From: Streptomyces paradoxus
GTDB taxonomy: Bacteria > Actinomycetota > Actinomycetes > Streptomycetales > Streptomycetaceae
Reading direction: 5' to 3'
Assembly (NCBI RefSeq): GCF_014202475.1
Contig: NZ_JACHGV010000005.1
Location: 372,001-436,000 of the forward strand
DNA: 64,000 nt
Part shown: positions 25,397 to 33,195 of the stretch, piece by piece
Layout: each line of letters starts with the position of its first letter
How positions within the stretch are numbered: position 1 is the stretch's first letter
Made by a program: the position numbers and the translations under genes
Notes under the pieces: generated by a model
Databases searched by the model: none
The model's input: only the letters and a program-made list of their open reading frames with translations
Told to the model about the DNA's origin: nothing

Positions 25397-25555
25397 ATGC
25401 CCGAGCACGTCTCCCGATGGCCCGAAGGCCACCCGCTCCCCGCCCTCCCGCAACAGCGGCAGACGGGCCCCCGGTCGGAGTCCTTGGAGCTGACAGCCGA
25501 GGAGAGAGCCGCCTTCGCCGACCTGGTGCGCCAACTCGGCGACAGAGGCGTCTAG
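25397..25555 (+). CDS. Small hypothetical protein (52 residues)
   Basis: ATG 25397 opens a 52-residue frame ending TAG at 25555, with normal Streptomyces codon bias. The N-terminal half is Pro-rich (RWPEGHPLPALPQQRQ) and the C-terminal half is a clear amphipathic helix (SLELTAEERAAFADLVRQL). It lies between the fruA terminator and the convergent DUF6227 gene. It looks like a conserved short protein, but I do not recognise the family. Confidence 0.5.
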   Translation: MPEHVSRWPEGHPLPALPQQRQTGPRSESLELTAEERAAFADLVRQLGDRGV

Positions 25556-25571
25556 CGAACCTCCGTCCGCC

Positions 25572-26318
25572 TCAGGAGCGTTGCGCCGCCCGCCGCTCCA
25601 TCGCCTCGCGTGCCGCGTCCTCGCTGGCGTACACCTCGCACATGTGCCGTCCGTCCGGCGTCGCCGTGTGCTCGACCTCCCAGAGGGAGACCTCCTCGCC
25701 GTCGCGCAGCAGGAACGCGTGCTCGTAGAGCGAGAAGCCCAGGCCCGCCCGGCCCGCGCGGCACGGCCGGCCGAAGGCCTGGGTGATCCGGTGCCCCGAC
25801 GCCGTGGCCAGCAGGGCCGCCGTCTCCGCACCCGGCCGGTCCGTGTTCTCCGCCCGGCGCAGTAAACGGCGCGCGTGGTCCGCGGAGTTCTCCCCGGCGT
25901 AGGCATGCCGGGGGGCGGGGACGGGTGACAGCTGTACCGTCACCGGCAGTTCGAAGTCCGGGGTGTCCGGCGGCAGCGGCAGCCGCATGGTGGCCGCGCG
26001 CAGCTCCTCCTCGTCGACGTACACCTCGTGATGCGGTTCGCTGCCCGGCGCGGTGTTGTGGACGAGCTCCCAGAGCGTGAGCGCCGAACCGTCGGCGAGC
26101 AGCCATGTGTGCCGGTACGTCTCCCGGTGCAGGCCCGCACTGTGGTGCGCGGAGTGCAGCGAACCGTCGTGCGCCAGCGCGCAGTCCAGGCGCCTTATCG
26201 TCTCGTCCGGTAGCTCGAAGGAGTTCAGGGCGCGGCCGAGGAGTCGCGCGAGGTGCTCCTCCGGAGACTCGGGCGAGTCGTGGGGTTCGTACGCTGCCGT
26301 CTCGTACGGAACGCTCAA
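25572..26318 (-). CDS. DUF6227-like protein with internal duplication
   Basis: 248 residues, cytosolic, resembling the Streptomyces DUF6227 family. The protein is two similar halves: the first contains TWLLADGSALTLWELVHNTA followed by HHEVYVDEEELRAATMR, and the second HAFLLRDGEEVSLWEVEHTA followed by MCEVYASEDAAREAMER. Each half begins with a helical EEHLARLL / ADHARRLL segment. The function is unknown. ATG 26318 starts MSVPYETAAYEP. Confidence 0.8.
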   Translation of the reverse strand: MSVPYETAAYEPHDSPESPEEHLARLLGRALNSFELPDETIRRLDCALAHDGSLHSAHHSAGLHRETYRHTWLLADGSALTLWELVHNTAPGSEPHHEVYVDEEELRAATMRLPLPPDTPDFELPVTVQLSPVPAPRHAYAGENSADHARRLLRRAENTDRPGAETAALLATASGHRITQAFGRPCRAGRAGLGFSLYEHAFLLRDGEEVSLWEVEHTATPDGRHMCEVYASEDAAREAMERRAAQRS

Positions 26319-26423
26319 GGTTTCTCCCGGCGTTGCTGCATGTCACCTTGTGGGTGCATACGGTAGCCCCTCGGTCGGACATCATGTCCGGGAACCGAGA
26401 AAACGTACGTCCGGGAAAACGCG

Positions 26424-26482
26424 CGGGCCGCGCGAAAAGTTCCCGCGCGGCCCGGTCGGTCCGTCAAAAACCCCAGCTGGGG
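26424..26482 (-). terminator. Terminator region of the L,D-transpeptidase gene
   Basis: Read on the minus strand, CCCCAGCTGGGG (26482-26471) is followed by TTTTT, then by a second hairpin with 11-bp arms CGGGCCGCGCG / CGCGCGGCCCG (26424-26454). The first begins 27 nt past the L,D-transpeptidase stop. Confidence 0.75.
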
Positions 26483-26509
26483 CGATCTTTCAGGCGGTCT
26501 GCCGGACGG

Positions 26510-27727
26510 TCAGGAAGTGCTGCCCGCGACCCACTGGCTCCACGGCATGTTCCAGCCGTTGAGTCCGTTGTCCGGCGCCACCGTCTTGTCGGGGGAGTTC
26601 TTCACGATCACCACGTCCCCGATGAGGGAGTTGTCGTAGAACCACTTGGCCGACGTGCTGCCGCCCGCGCCCTGGACGTCGGCGAGACCGACGCAGCCGT
26701 GGCTGGTGCCCTGGCGGCCGAAGGGCGGGTTGCCCTTGTTGTACCAGTAGTTGCCGTGGATGAACGTGCCCGACGTCGTCAGACGCATCGCGTGCGGCAC
26801 GTCCGGGATGTCGTACTCCCCGCCCAGCCCGACCGTCCGGCTGTTCATCCGGGTCTGGACGAACTTCTCGGAGATCACCATCTGCCCGTTGTAGGTGGTG
26901 TGCTCCGGGCTGCCCGCCGAGATCGGGATCGTCTTGATGGTCTTGCCGTCCCGGATGACCGTCATGGTCTGGGTGCTGGCGTCGACCGTGGAGACCTGCG
27001 AACGGCCCACCGTGAACGTGACCGTCTTCTTCTGCACGCCGTAGACGCCGTTCGCGCCCTCGACCCCGTCCAGGTCGATCTTCATCGTGACCTTGGAGCC
27101 GGCCTTCCAGTACTCCTCCGGCCGGAAGTCGAGGCGCTGCCCGTTGAACCAGTGCCCGACGATCTTCTGCCCGCTGCTGGAGGAGACCGTGATGTGCGAC
27201 TGCACGGCCTTCCGGTCGGTGATGGTCTTGTCGAAGGTGAACGACACCGGCATGCCCACGCCGACCGTGGTGCCGTTGTCCGGCGTGTAGGTCCCGATGA
27301 AGCTGTTCGACGTCGTCACCGTCGTGAAGATCGAGTTGGCCGCGGCCGTCCGGCCATCCGCGTCCTTGGCGGTCGCCGATATCTGGTACTTCGTCCCGCG
27401 CTCCAGCTGCTCCTTCGGCTTCCAGACCTTGCCGTCACCGGAGACCGAGCCCGCGACGGTCTGCCCGCTGCCCGCCACCGTCATCTTCACCTCGGTCAGC
27501 TTCCCGTCGCTGACCTTCACGCCGGTCGTGTTGATGGACGCGCCGGTCGAACCGTCCTTCGCCGAGATGGCGATCTTCGCCACGGACGTCTTGGCGCCGC
27601 CCTTGCCGTCCTTCCCGTCGTCCTTGGCGTTGGCGCTGCCACCGCAGGCGGTGAGGGTCAGGGCGCCGACCATCAGGGCGGCACAGGCCGTCAGAGTGCG
27701 CCGCGCTGAAATGTTCGGCGTTGTCAC
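26510..27727 (-). CDS. Lipoprotein L,D-transpeptidase
   Basis: 405 residues. A lipoprotein signal ends in LTLTAC|GGS, so Cys28 should be lipidated and the protein anchored outside the membrane. Two Ig-like domains follow, then a YkuD catalytic domain with HGNYWY and SHGCVGL, giving nucleophile Cys345. Such enzymes form 3-3 peptidoglycan cross-links, are abundant in actinomycetes and tolerate most beta-lactams. It is monocistronic by its own terminator. The architecture equals mycobacterial LdtMt2-type proteins. Confidence 0.93.
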   Translation of the reverse strand: MTTPNISARRTLTACAALMVGALTLTACGGSANAKDDGKDGKGGAKTSVAKIAISAKDGSTGASINTTGVKVSDGKLTEVKMTVAGSGQTVAGSVSGDGKVWKPKEQLERGTKYQISATAKDADGRTAAANSIFTTVTTSNSFIGTYTPDNGTTVGVGMPVSFTFDKTITDRKAVQSHITVSSSSGQKIVGHWFNGQRLDFRPEEYWKAGSKVTMKIDLDGVEGANGVYGVQKKTVTFTVGRSQVSTVDASTQTMTVIRDGKTIKTIPISAGSPEHTTYNGQMVISEKFVQTRMNSRTVGLGGEYDIPDVPHAMRLTTSGTFIHGNYWYNKGNPPFGRQGTSHGCVGLADVQGAGGSTSAKWFYDNSLIGDVVIVKNSPDKTVAPDNGLNGWNMPWSQWVAGSTS

Positions 27728-27892
27728 GGGCTGCTCCCAGTTCGTGTGATGTTGCGTGATCCGCTCCAGTACGTGAGGGAAGAGGGGCCGGGGAACCGGT
27801 CGGGTTCCGTCCGTTCCCCATGAAGGCCGTCACGTGACAGAACCGCGACAAATTCCGGTTCGGCTGTGGATCCGCTGTGCCCGCGGGCCAGT

Positions 27893-28921
27893 TCAGCGGC
27901 TTTCGTACAACTCTCCGTACGACGGCCACGCCCCGCCCGGACCGTCCACCGGGTCCGCCGCCCGCACGGCCCGGACGATCGCCCGCGTCACCATGTCCGC
28001 ACCCGCCGCGAGGATCTCGTTCAGGGCGAGCGGGTTCGCGGCGTCCAGGGCCCGGTCGCCCGTCGCCAGCGCGAACACCGTGTCCCCGTCGTTGAGGAGA
28101 TGCACCGGCCGCACCGCACGGGCGATGCCGTCGTGCGCCGTGCCGGCCAGCTTCTGTGCCTGCGCCTTGGACAGGTCCGCGTCCGTGGCGACCACCGCGA
28201 GCGTCGTGTTGAGCGGGGGCGGCGTATTCCTCTCGGCCGCCTCGGCCAGACGCCGCCGCGCCCGGGCGTGCACCTGGGCCCCCGGGTACTCCACCCGCCC
28301 CTGGAACAACTCCCCGTACAGCACCCCCGTTTCCGGATCCAGCGCCGACCCCGCCGCGTTGGCCACGACCAGCGCGGCCACCGTGATCCCCGAGCCGAGC
28401 AGCGTGCTCGCGCTGCCGATGCCGCCCTTCACCACCCCGGCCACCGCTCCCGTGCCCGCCCCCACGCACCCCTGGGGCACCGGCGCGCCGAGCTCGCTCG
28501 CCGCGGCGGCCTCGACCGCGGCCCGGCCGGTCACCGCGTCCGGCCGGGCCCGGAAGTCGCCGCCCCGCCCCAGGTCGAAGACACAGGCGGCGGGCACCAC
28601 GGGCACGACCTCGGCCGGCTTCGCCCCGACGCGGATCCCGCGCCCCCGCTCCTCCAGCCAGGCCATCACCCCCGACGCGGCGTCGAGCCCGTACGCGCTG
28701 CCGCCGGTCAGCACGACCGCCTCCACCTTCCGCACCACGTTGCGGGGATCCAGCGCGTCGGTCTCCTTGGTGCCGGGCCCGCCGCCCCGCACGTCCACGG
28801 CGGCCACGGCCCCGCCCTCCGGGGCGAGCACGACCGTGGTGCCGGTGAGCCAACCGTCGCCGGTGCGGGTCGCGTGTCCCACGCGCAGGCCGGCGACATC
28901 CGTCAGTGCGTCAACTGTCAT
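27893..28921 (-). CDS. P1-family (S58/DmpA-like) aminopeptidase
   Basis: 342 residues of the P1 peptidase family of Ntn hydrolases, which cleave themselves before a nucleophilic Ser or Thr. The N-terminal GLRVGHATRTGDGWLTGTTVV is the family hallmark, with VVLTGGSAYGLDAASGV and, in the autocleavage region, PPPLNTTLAVVATDADL. Known members are D-aminopeptidases or beta-peptidyl aminopeptidases; the substrate here is unknown. It has no signal peptide. ATG 28921 is the only good start. Confidence 0.88.
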   Translation of the reverse strand: MTVDALTDVAGLRVGHATRTGDGWLTGTTVVLAPEGGAVAAVDVRGGGPGTKETDALDPRNVVRKVEAVVLTGGSAYGLDAASGVMAWLEERGRGIRVGAKPAEVVPVVPAACVFDLGRGGDFRARPDAVTGRAAVEAAAASELGAPVPQGCVGAGTGAVAGVVKGGIGSASTLLGSGITVAALVVANAAGSALDPETGVLYGELFQGRVEYPGAQVHARARRRLAEAAERNTPPPLNTTLAVVATDADLSKAQAQKLAGTAHDGIARAVRPVHLLNDGDTVFALATGDRALDAANPLALNEILAAGADMVTRAIVRAVRAADPVDGPGGAWPSYGELYESR

Positions 28922-29021
28922 GGGGCACAGTCTCGTCCGCCACCGGCCCCGGCGGGCGTACCGAGCCGGTGGCTGCCGCGTCAGCCCGTCGACCGGTGCG
29001 CGGACCGGCTCGCGGAGGCCC

Positions 29022-30248
29022 TCACCCGGTCCGCGTCGCCGGCCCGCTCTCCCGCGTGGCCGGGCGCGTGGCCAGGGTCTCTCCGGCCGCCACCGACAGC
29101 GCGCAGACCACTCCCGCCGCGAACACCGCCCAGTGCCCCAGGAACGTGCAGCAGATCACCAGCAGGGCCGTCGTCGGCAGCACCAGCTGCTGGGTGATGC
29201 CCCGCTTGAAGTGGCGCGAGTGCAGGACCCACACCGTGAGCAGGTACAGGGCCGCCGGCAGTGTCACCGCGGCCGACGCCGCCAGTGTGGAGACGTGTGC
29301 CTTGCCGACCGTCTCCTCCACCGCCACCTCCAGCCCGGCCCCGATCGCCGCCGCCGAGGCGAACACCAGGTAGTGGCCGTAGCCCCACAGGAACGCCTGG
29401 CGGCTGGTCCGCAGATGGCCGTGGATGGGCACCACGAAGTAGATCCACCACGCGGCGAAGATGACCAGCAGGCCGCCCGCCGCGATGGGGAGGAGCTCGC
29501 CCAGCGCGTCGTTCTCGTCGATGCCCGACTTCACCGCGATCGTGGCCGCCGCGATCGTCTCGCCGAGCACGATGATGGTGAACAGCCCGTACCGCTCCGC
29601 GATGTGGCGGGGGTGCCAGGACGTGGTGTGGTGCCTTTCCGCGACGGGCGGCACGCACATCTCCAGCAGCGCCATCACCAGGAACCACCAGGGCCGGCCC
29701 CCCTCGGGCAGGAACAGCAGCCCCAGCCAGCCGGCCTGGCACGCCAGCACGCCGCCGGCGTAACGCAGGGCCGTCGTACGCTCCGGGCCCCCGGCGGCGC
29801 GGGCCGCCCGCAGCCACTGCGCCGCCATGGCCACCCGCATGATCGCGTAGCCGAGCCAGACCACGAGGTACTCGTGGTCCTCGAACGCCCGCGAGACCCC
29901 CGCCGCGAGGACCAGTACACCCGCGATCTGGACCAGCGTGACGACCCGGTAGAGGACGTCGTCGTTGTCGTACGCCGAGGCGAACCAGGTGAAGTTCATC
30001 CACGCCCACCACAGGGCGAAGAACACCATGGCGTAGTCGAGGATGCCCTGGCCCGCGTGCCCCTCGGCGACGGAGTGCACCAGCGCGATGCCCGCCTGGG
30101 CGACGGCCACGACGAAACACAGATCGAAGAAGAGCTCCAGCGGCGAGGCCGTCCGGTGCGCCTCGTCGCGGCCACGGGCCCGAAGCCTGCGCAGCGCCCC
30201 CCTGTTGCCGGGCGCGGGGACGGGCGGGGGAGTGGGGCTGGACGTCAT
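29022..30248 (-). CDS. LtrA-like multipass membrane protein
   Basis: About 408 residues with some ten membrane segments, matching the low temperature requirement A (LtrA) family by SPLELFFDLCFVVAVAQ, FALWWAWMNFTWFASAYDND, ERYGLFTIIVLGE and FAAWWIYF. The family name comes from cold-sensitive Listeria mutants; the molecular role is unknown. ATG 30248 is preferred over 30272, although neither has a strong ribosome site. The gene is divergent from the small protein at 30305. Confidence 0.85.
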   Translation of the reverse strand: MTSSPTPPPVPAPGNRGALRRLRARGRDEAHRTASPLELFFDLCFVVAVAQAGIALVHSVAEGHAGQGILDYAMVFFALWWAWMNFTWFASAYDNDDVLYRVVTLVQIAGVLVLAAGVSRAFEDHEYLVVWLGYAIMRVAMAAQWLRAARAAGGPERTTALRYAGGVLACQAGWLGLLFLPEGGRPWWFLVMALLEMCVPPVAERHHTTSWHPRHIAERYGLFTIIVLGETIAAATIAVKSGIDENDALGELLPIAAGGLLVIFAAWWIYFVVPIHGHLRTSRQAFLWGYGHYLVFASAAAIGAGLEVAVEETVGKAHVSTLAASAAVTLPAALYLLTVWVLHSRHFKRGITQQLVLPTTALLVICCTFLGHWAVFAAGVVCALSVAAGETLATRPATRESGPATRTG

Positions 30249-30304
30249 GCGTCCCAGCAGAGCAGAAGGCACGGGGAATTTCTCCGCGACCGTACCCTGG
30301 TTGC

Positions 30305-30484
30305 ATGAGTACCGTCCCCGGCCCCGAGCCGCGCGAGCCGAAGCCCGCGCTGGTCTTCGACGACCCGCTCGACCAGCAGTCCTCCGACGACACCGACCGC
30401 GGCTGGGGCGAGCGCACCGACTCCGGCGGCAGCGCGGCGGACCTCAAGCGCTTCCTGGACGAGAAGCCCCCCCACCACCTCTGA
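30305..30484 (+). CDS. Small conserved-looking acidic protein (59 residues)
   Basis: ATG 30305 to TGA 30484. The protein is acidic and Pro/Asp-rich (PALVFDDPLDQQSSDDTDRG) with a short C-terminal helix (AADLKRFLDEKPPHHL). Codon bias is normal. Its last 41 nt overlap the 3' end of mscL on the other strand, a tail-to-tail overlap. I do not recognise the family; the coding call rests on composition and the clean start position divergent from ltrA. Confidence 0.55.
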   Translation: MSTVPGPEPREPKPALVFDDPLDQQSSDDTDRGWGERTDSGGSAADLKRFLDEKPPHHL

Positions 30485-30953
30485 AGCCGTCGCGCTCCTC
30501 CCGGTCGTGCCCCGAGCCGCGCTGGGCGACCAGGGCGTCCCGGATCTCCTTCAGCACCTCCAGCTCGGTCACCTCCAAGATCTCCTGCGTGCCCTCCTTC
30601 GCCTTCCGGCGGGCCTCCTGCCGGGCCAGGTACTTCGCCATGGGCAGGACCATCAGGAAGTACACGACCGCCGCGGTGATCACGAAGCTCAGGGCGGCAC
30701 CGAGGACGGAACCCCACAGGATCTGGATGCCCTGCTCGCCCTCGCAGGTCGAGCTCAGACACGAGCTGTAGTGGTCCAGGTTCTTGGTCCCGATGGCGCC
30801 GACGACCGGGTTGATGATCCCCTTCACCACGGCGTTGACGATGTTGGTGAAGGCGGCACCGATCACCACCGCCACCGCCAGATCGACGACGTTCCCGCGC
30901 ATCAGGAAGGCTTTGAAGCCCTCCCAGACACTCGGCTCCTTCTTCTCGCTCAC
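30444..30953 (-). CDS. mscL: Large-conductance mechanosensitive channel
   Basis: 169 residues of MscL, a homopentameric emergency pore that opens under membrane tension during osmotic downshock. It has the amphipathic N-terminal helix and TM1 (GFKAFLMRGNVVDLAVAVVIGAAF), a periplasmic loop with two cysteines (SSCLSSTCEGEQ), TM2 (SFVITAAVVYFLMVLP) and a charged cytosolic helix. It is longer than E. coli MscL owing to a C-terminal Gly/Arg tail, which overlaps the opposite small gene. Confidence 0.95.
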   Translation of the reverse strand: MSEKKEPSVWEGFKAFLMRGNVVDLAVAVVIGAAFTNIVNAVVKGIINPVVGAIGTKNLDHYSSCLSSTCEGEQGIQILWGSVLGAALSFVITAAVVYFLMVLPMAKYLARQEARRKAKEGTQEILEVTELEVLKEIRDALVAQRGSGHDREERDGFRGGGGASRPGSA

Positions 30954-31076
30954 CTGGGGGCCTCTCCTCGTACGAGCAGCTTGTGGAACAAAACGCTCCG
31001 CAACCTACGTCACCGCTGGGCCGAACCGGGCAACCAGGTCCCTTGAACGAGGGCCTTGACGCGATCATGCACGCAA

Positions 31077-31679
31077 TCACCACAGCGTCACCGCCAGCCG
31101 CCCGGTGGCACCCGCGCCGGCCAGCCGGGCGGCGGTGGCCCGCGGCACCGACAGCACGACCAGCGCCCCGCTGTCGCCCGCGCCCTCCACCGGCTCCGGC
31201 ACCTTCGTCACCCTGGCCCCGCGCGCGACCACCCGGGCGTCGCCGCCCGGCACCGCCCCCTCGGCGGCGATGACGTCGACCCGGTCGCCGGGCCGCAGCA
31301 GTCCTACCGTGGCCGCGTCGGCGATCCGGACCGGGGCCGTCACCGGTCCCGGGGCCCGGCGCGTGAGCGGGGGCTGCTCCCCGGACACCGAGGCCGTGTG
31401 GGCGGGAGGCCGGGCCCGGGGATGACCACGGGCCGCGTCGGTATCGCGCGGGCCCGCCGCCACGAGTGCCGTGGCGGTGACCGCGAGCCCCACGGCCACG
31501 GCCCTTCGCCGGTGCCGGACGAGCCGGCCGGACCGGTGCCCGCCGCGGACCCGTACCGGCTCGAACCGCGGCACCTCACGGGTCGCGGGCACCTCCGCGC
31601 CGGGCGGGCACGAGGCGCGTGACCAGGAGGGAGACGAGGGCACGACCGAGGAACGAGCGAGGGACACGGAGACCACCAC
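31077..31679 (-). CDS. CpaB/RcpC-type SAF-domain membrane protein
   Basis: Up to 200 residues: a basic N-terminus, one membrane segment (AVAVGLAVTATALVAAG) and an extracytoplasmic SAF/CpaB-like domain (VGLLRPGDRVDVIAAEGAV, ARVVARGARVTKVP, LVVLSVPRATAARLA). In pilus systems CpaB helps assemble the outer part of Flp pili; no other pilus genes are near, so a different role is likely. The start is uncertain, with GTG codons inside the first 30 residues also possible. Confidence 0.7.
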   Translation of the reverse strand: MVVSVSLARSSVVPSSPSWSRASCPPGAEVPATREVPRFEPVRVRGGHRSGRLVRHRRRAVAVGLAVTATALVAAGPRDTDAARGHPRARPPAHTASVSGEQPPLTRRAPGPVTAPVRIADAATVGLLRPGDRVDVIAAEGAVPGGDARVVARGARVTKVPEPVEGAGDSGALVVLSVPRATAARLAGAGATGRLAVTLW

Positions 31680-31872
31680 CTGTGACGAGGGACCGGCTTG
31701 CGTCCCCCACGATGAGGTCTCGCGCCACCGCCCGCTCAGGCCTGTGGATCCACCGCCGGCCTGTGGAGAACTCCCTCACCCGAACGGGACGCTCCGCAGC
31801 CACAGCCCCAACCGCCGGAATGAGCACCAGCACCACCAGCGCCGGCACCCCCACGGGCCCCGCCGCGGAGCC

Positions 31873-32733
31873 CTACGGCAGCGCGAACCCCGGATCCATC
31901 CCGCCCAGCGCACGCACACACAGACAGTCCCGCTCGCCCTCGGCGGGCAGCCCGGCCACCGCGTCGAACAGCACCCCCCGCAGCCGGTCCACATTCGCCG
32001 AGAACACCCGCAGCACCTCGTCGTGCGAGACGCCCTCGCCCGTCTCGGCGCCCGCGTCGAGGTCGGTCACGAGGGTCAGCGACGTGTAGCAGAGCTCCAG
32101 CTCGCGGGCGAGCGCCGCCTCGGGGTGGCCGGTCATGCCCACCACCGACCAGCCCTGCGCCTGGTGCCACAACGATTCCGCACGCGTCGAGAAGCGCGGC
32201 CCCTCGACCACGACCAGCGTGCCGCCGTCCACCGGCTCCCAGTCCCGGCCGCGCGCCGCCTTCAGCGCGACGGCCCGCCCTGCGGGGCAGTAAGGGTCGG
32301 CCAGCGACACGTGCACCACGTTCGGCACGGAGCCGTCGGGCAGCGGCACCCCGTCGAAGTAGCTGTTGGCGCGGGATTTCGTGCGGTCCACCAGCTGGTC
32401 CGGCACCAGCAGCGTGCCCGGCCCGTACTCGGGGCGCAGGCCGCCCACGGCGCACGGGGCGAGGACCTGGCGCACGCCGACCGAGCGCAGCGCCCACAGG
32501 TTGGCCCGGTAGTTGATCCGGTGGGGCGGCAGGTGGTGGCCCCGTCCGTGCCGCGGCAGGAAGGCGACCCGCCGGCCGGCGACGTCACCGAGGAAGAGGG
32601 AGTCGCTGGGCGGCCCGTACGGGGTGTCGACCTGGATCTCGGTCACGTCGTCGAGGAAGGAGTAGAACCCCGAGCCGCCGATGACGCCGATCCCGGCGCC
32701 TTCCTGGTCCGCCACGTTCGCCTTGTTCGCCAT
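31873..32733 (-). CDS. mtnP: S-methyl-5'-thioadenosine phosphorylase
   Basis: 286 residues of purine nucleoside phosphorylase family 2; cleaves MTA with phosphate to adenine and methylthioribose 1-phosphate in methionine salvage. Motifs are GVIGGSGFYSF at the N-terminus, PRHGRGHHLPPHRINYRANL (phosphate binding), VVVEGPRFSTRAES and VGMTGHPEAALARE. The codon after GMT is Gly where many members have a different residue, a minor departure. ATG 32733 is used. It is transcribed with the FmdB-like gene upstream but separated from it by a terminator. Confidence 0.92.
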   Translation of the reverse strand: MANKANVADQEGAGIGVIGGSGFYSFLDDVTEIQVDTPYGPPSDSLFLGDVAGRRVAFLPRHGRGHHLPPHRINYRANLWALRSVGVRQVLAPCAVGGLRPEYGPGTLLVPDQLVDRTKSRANSYFDGVPLPDGSVPNVVHVSLADPYCPAGRAVALKAARGRDWEPVDGGTLVVVEGPRFSTRAESLWHQAQGWSVVGMTGHPEAALARELELCYTSLTLVTDLDAGAETGEGVSHDEVLRVFSANVDRLRGVLFDAVAGLPAEGERDCLCVRALGGMDPGFALP

Positions 32734-32765
32734 GCCCGCACCCTAACCGGACGCAGGAACGCCGA

Positions 32766-32795
32766 GGACCCCGTCGCCCGAGGGCGACAGGGTCC
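32766..32795 (-). terminator. Terminator after FmdB-like gene
   Basis: 14-nt arms GGACCCCGTCGCCC / GGGCGACAGGGTCC (one mismatch) with a 2-nt loop, 15 nt downstream of the FmdB-like stop on the minus strand. Confidence 0.75.
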
Positions 32796-32810
32796 CGTAA
32801 GAATCGGGCC

Positions 32811-33128
32811 TTACGCGGCGGTGGTGCTGGAGGAGGAGCTGCTGGTGCTCGACGACGAGCTCGAGCCGGAGCTCGACGAGCCGGAGTCGGAGGAGGACGA
32901 GCCCGAGGACGCGGAACTCGACTTCGCAGCCGGGGAGCTGCTCGACGAGGAGCCGCGGCTGTCGTTCCGGTAGAAGCCGGAGCCCTTGAAGACAATGCCG
33001 ACCGCCGAGAACACCTTCTTCAGGCGGCCCTGGCAGCTGGGGCACTCGGTCAGGGCGTCGTCGGTGAACTTCTGCACCGCCTCGAGGCCCTCGCCGCACG
33101 CGGTGCACTGGTACTGGTAGGTGGGCAC
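32811..33128 (-). CDS. FmdB/Ruc-like zinc-ribbon protein with Ser-rich tail
   Basis: 105 residues. The N-terminal zinc ribbon has Cys8, Cys11, Cys29 and Cys32 (CTAC and CPSC), the FmdB pattern beginning MPTYQYQC. The last 45 or so residues are almost only Ser, Gly, Ala and Thr and should be disordered. Mycobacterium tuberculosis Rv0991c (Ruc), a redox-regulated chaperone in the HrcA regulon, has the same plan and lies in a related gene neighbourhood (mscL, cyclo-ligase, galU, moeA). A CIRCE element sits just upstream here. A chaperone role is inferred by analogy. Confidence 0.88.
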   Translation of the reverse strand: MPTYQYQCTACGEGLEAVQKFTDDALTECPSCQGRLKKVFSAVGIVFKGSGFYRNDSRGSSSSSSPAAKSSSASSGSSSSDSGSSSSGSSSSSSTSSSSSSTTAA

Positions 33129-33138
33129 TGTCTTCCTC

Positions 33139-33165
33139 CTGGCACTCTCACTCGATGAGTGCTAA
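33139..33165. promoter_or_regulatory. CIRCE element (HrcA operator)
   Basis: Left arm CTGGCACTC (7 of 9 match to TTAGCACTC), exactly 9 nt spacer, right arm GAGTGCTAA (9 of 9). This is the CIRCE sequence bound by the heat-shock repressor HrcA, which normally controls groES/groEL. It lies 11 nt upstream of the FmdB-like start codon, in its leader. Confidence 0.82.
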
Positions 33166-33195
33166 CGACGATCCATAGTGACGTATTCCGGCCGC

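Noticed and set aside
31077..31679. Flp pilus locus
   Set aside because: Only a CpaB/SAF-like domain is present; no pilin, ATPase or TadB/C genes nearby.
31576..31854. 92-codon minus-strand frame upstream of the CpaB-like gene
   Set aside because: Overlaps the CpaB-like gene in another frame, with no ribosome site or recognisable domain.
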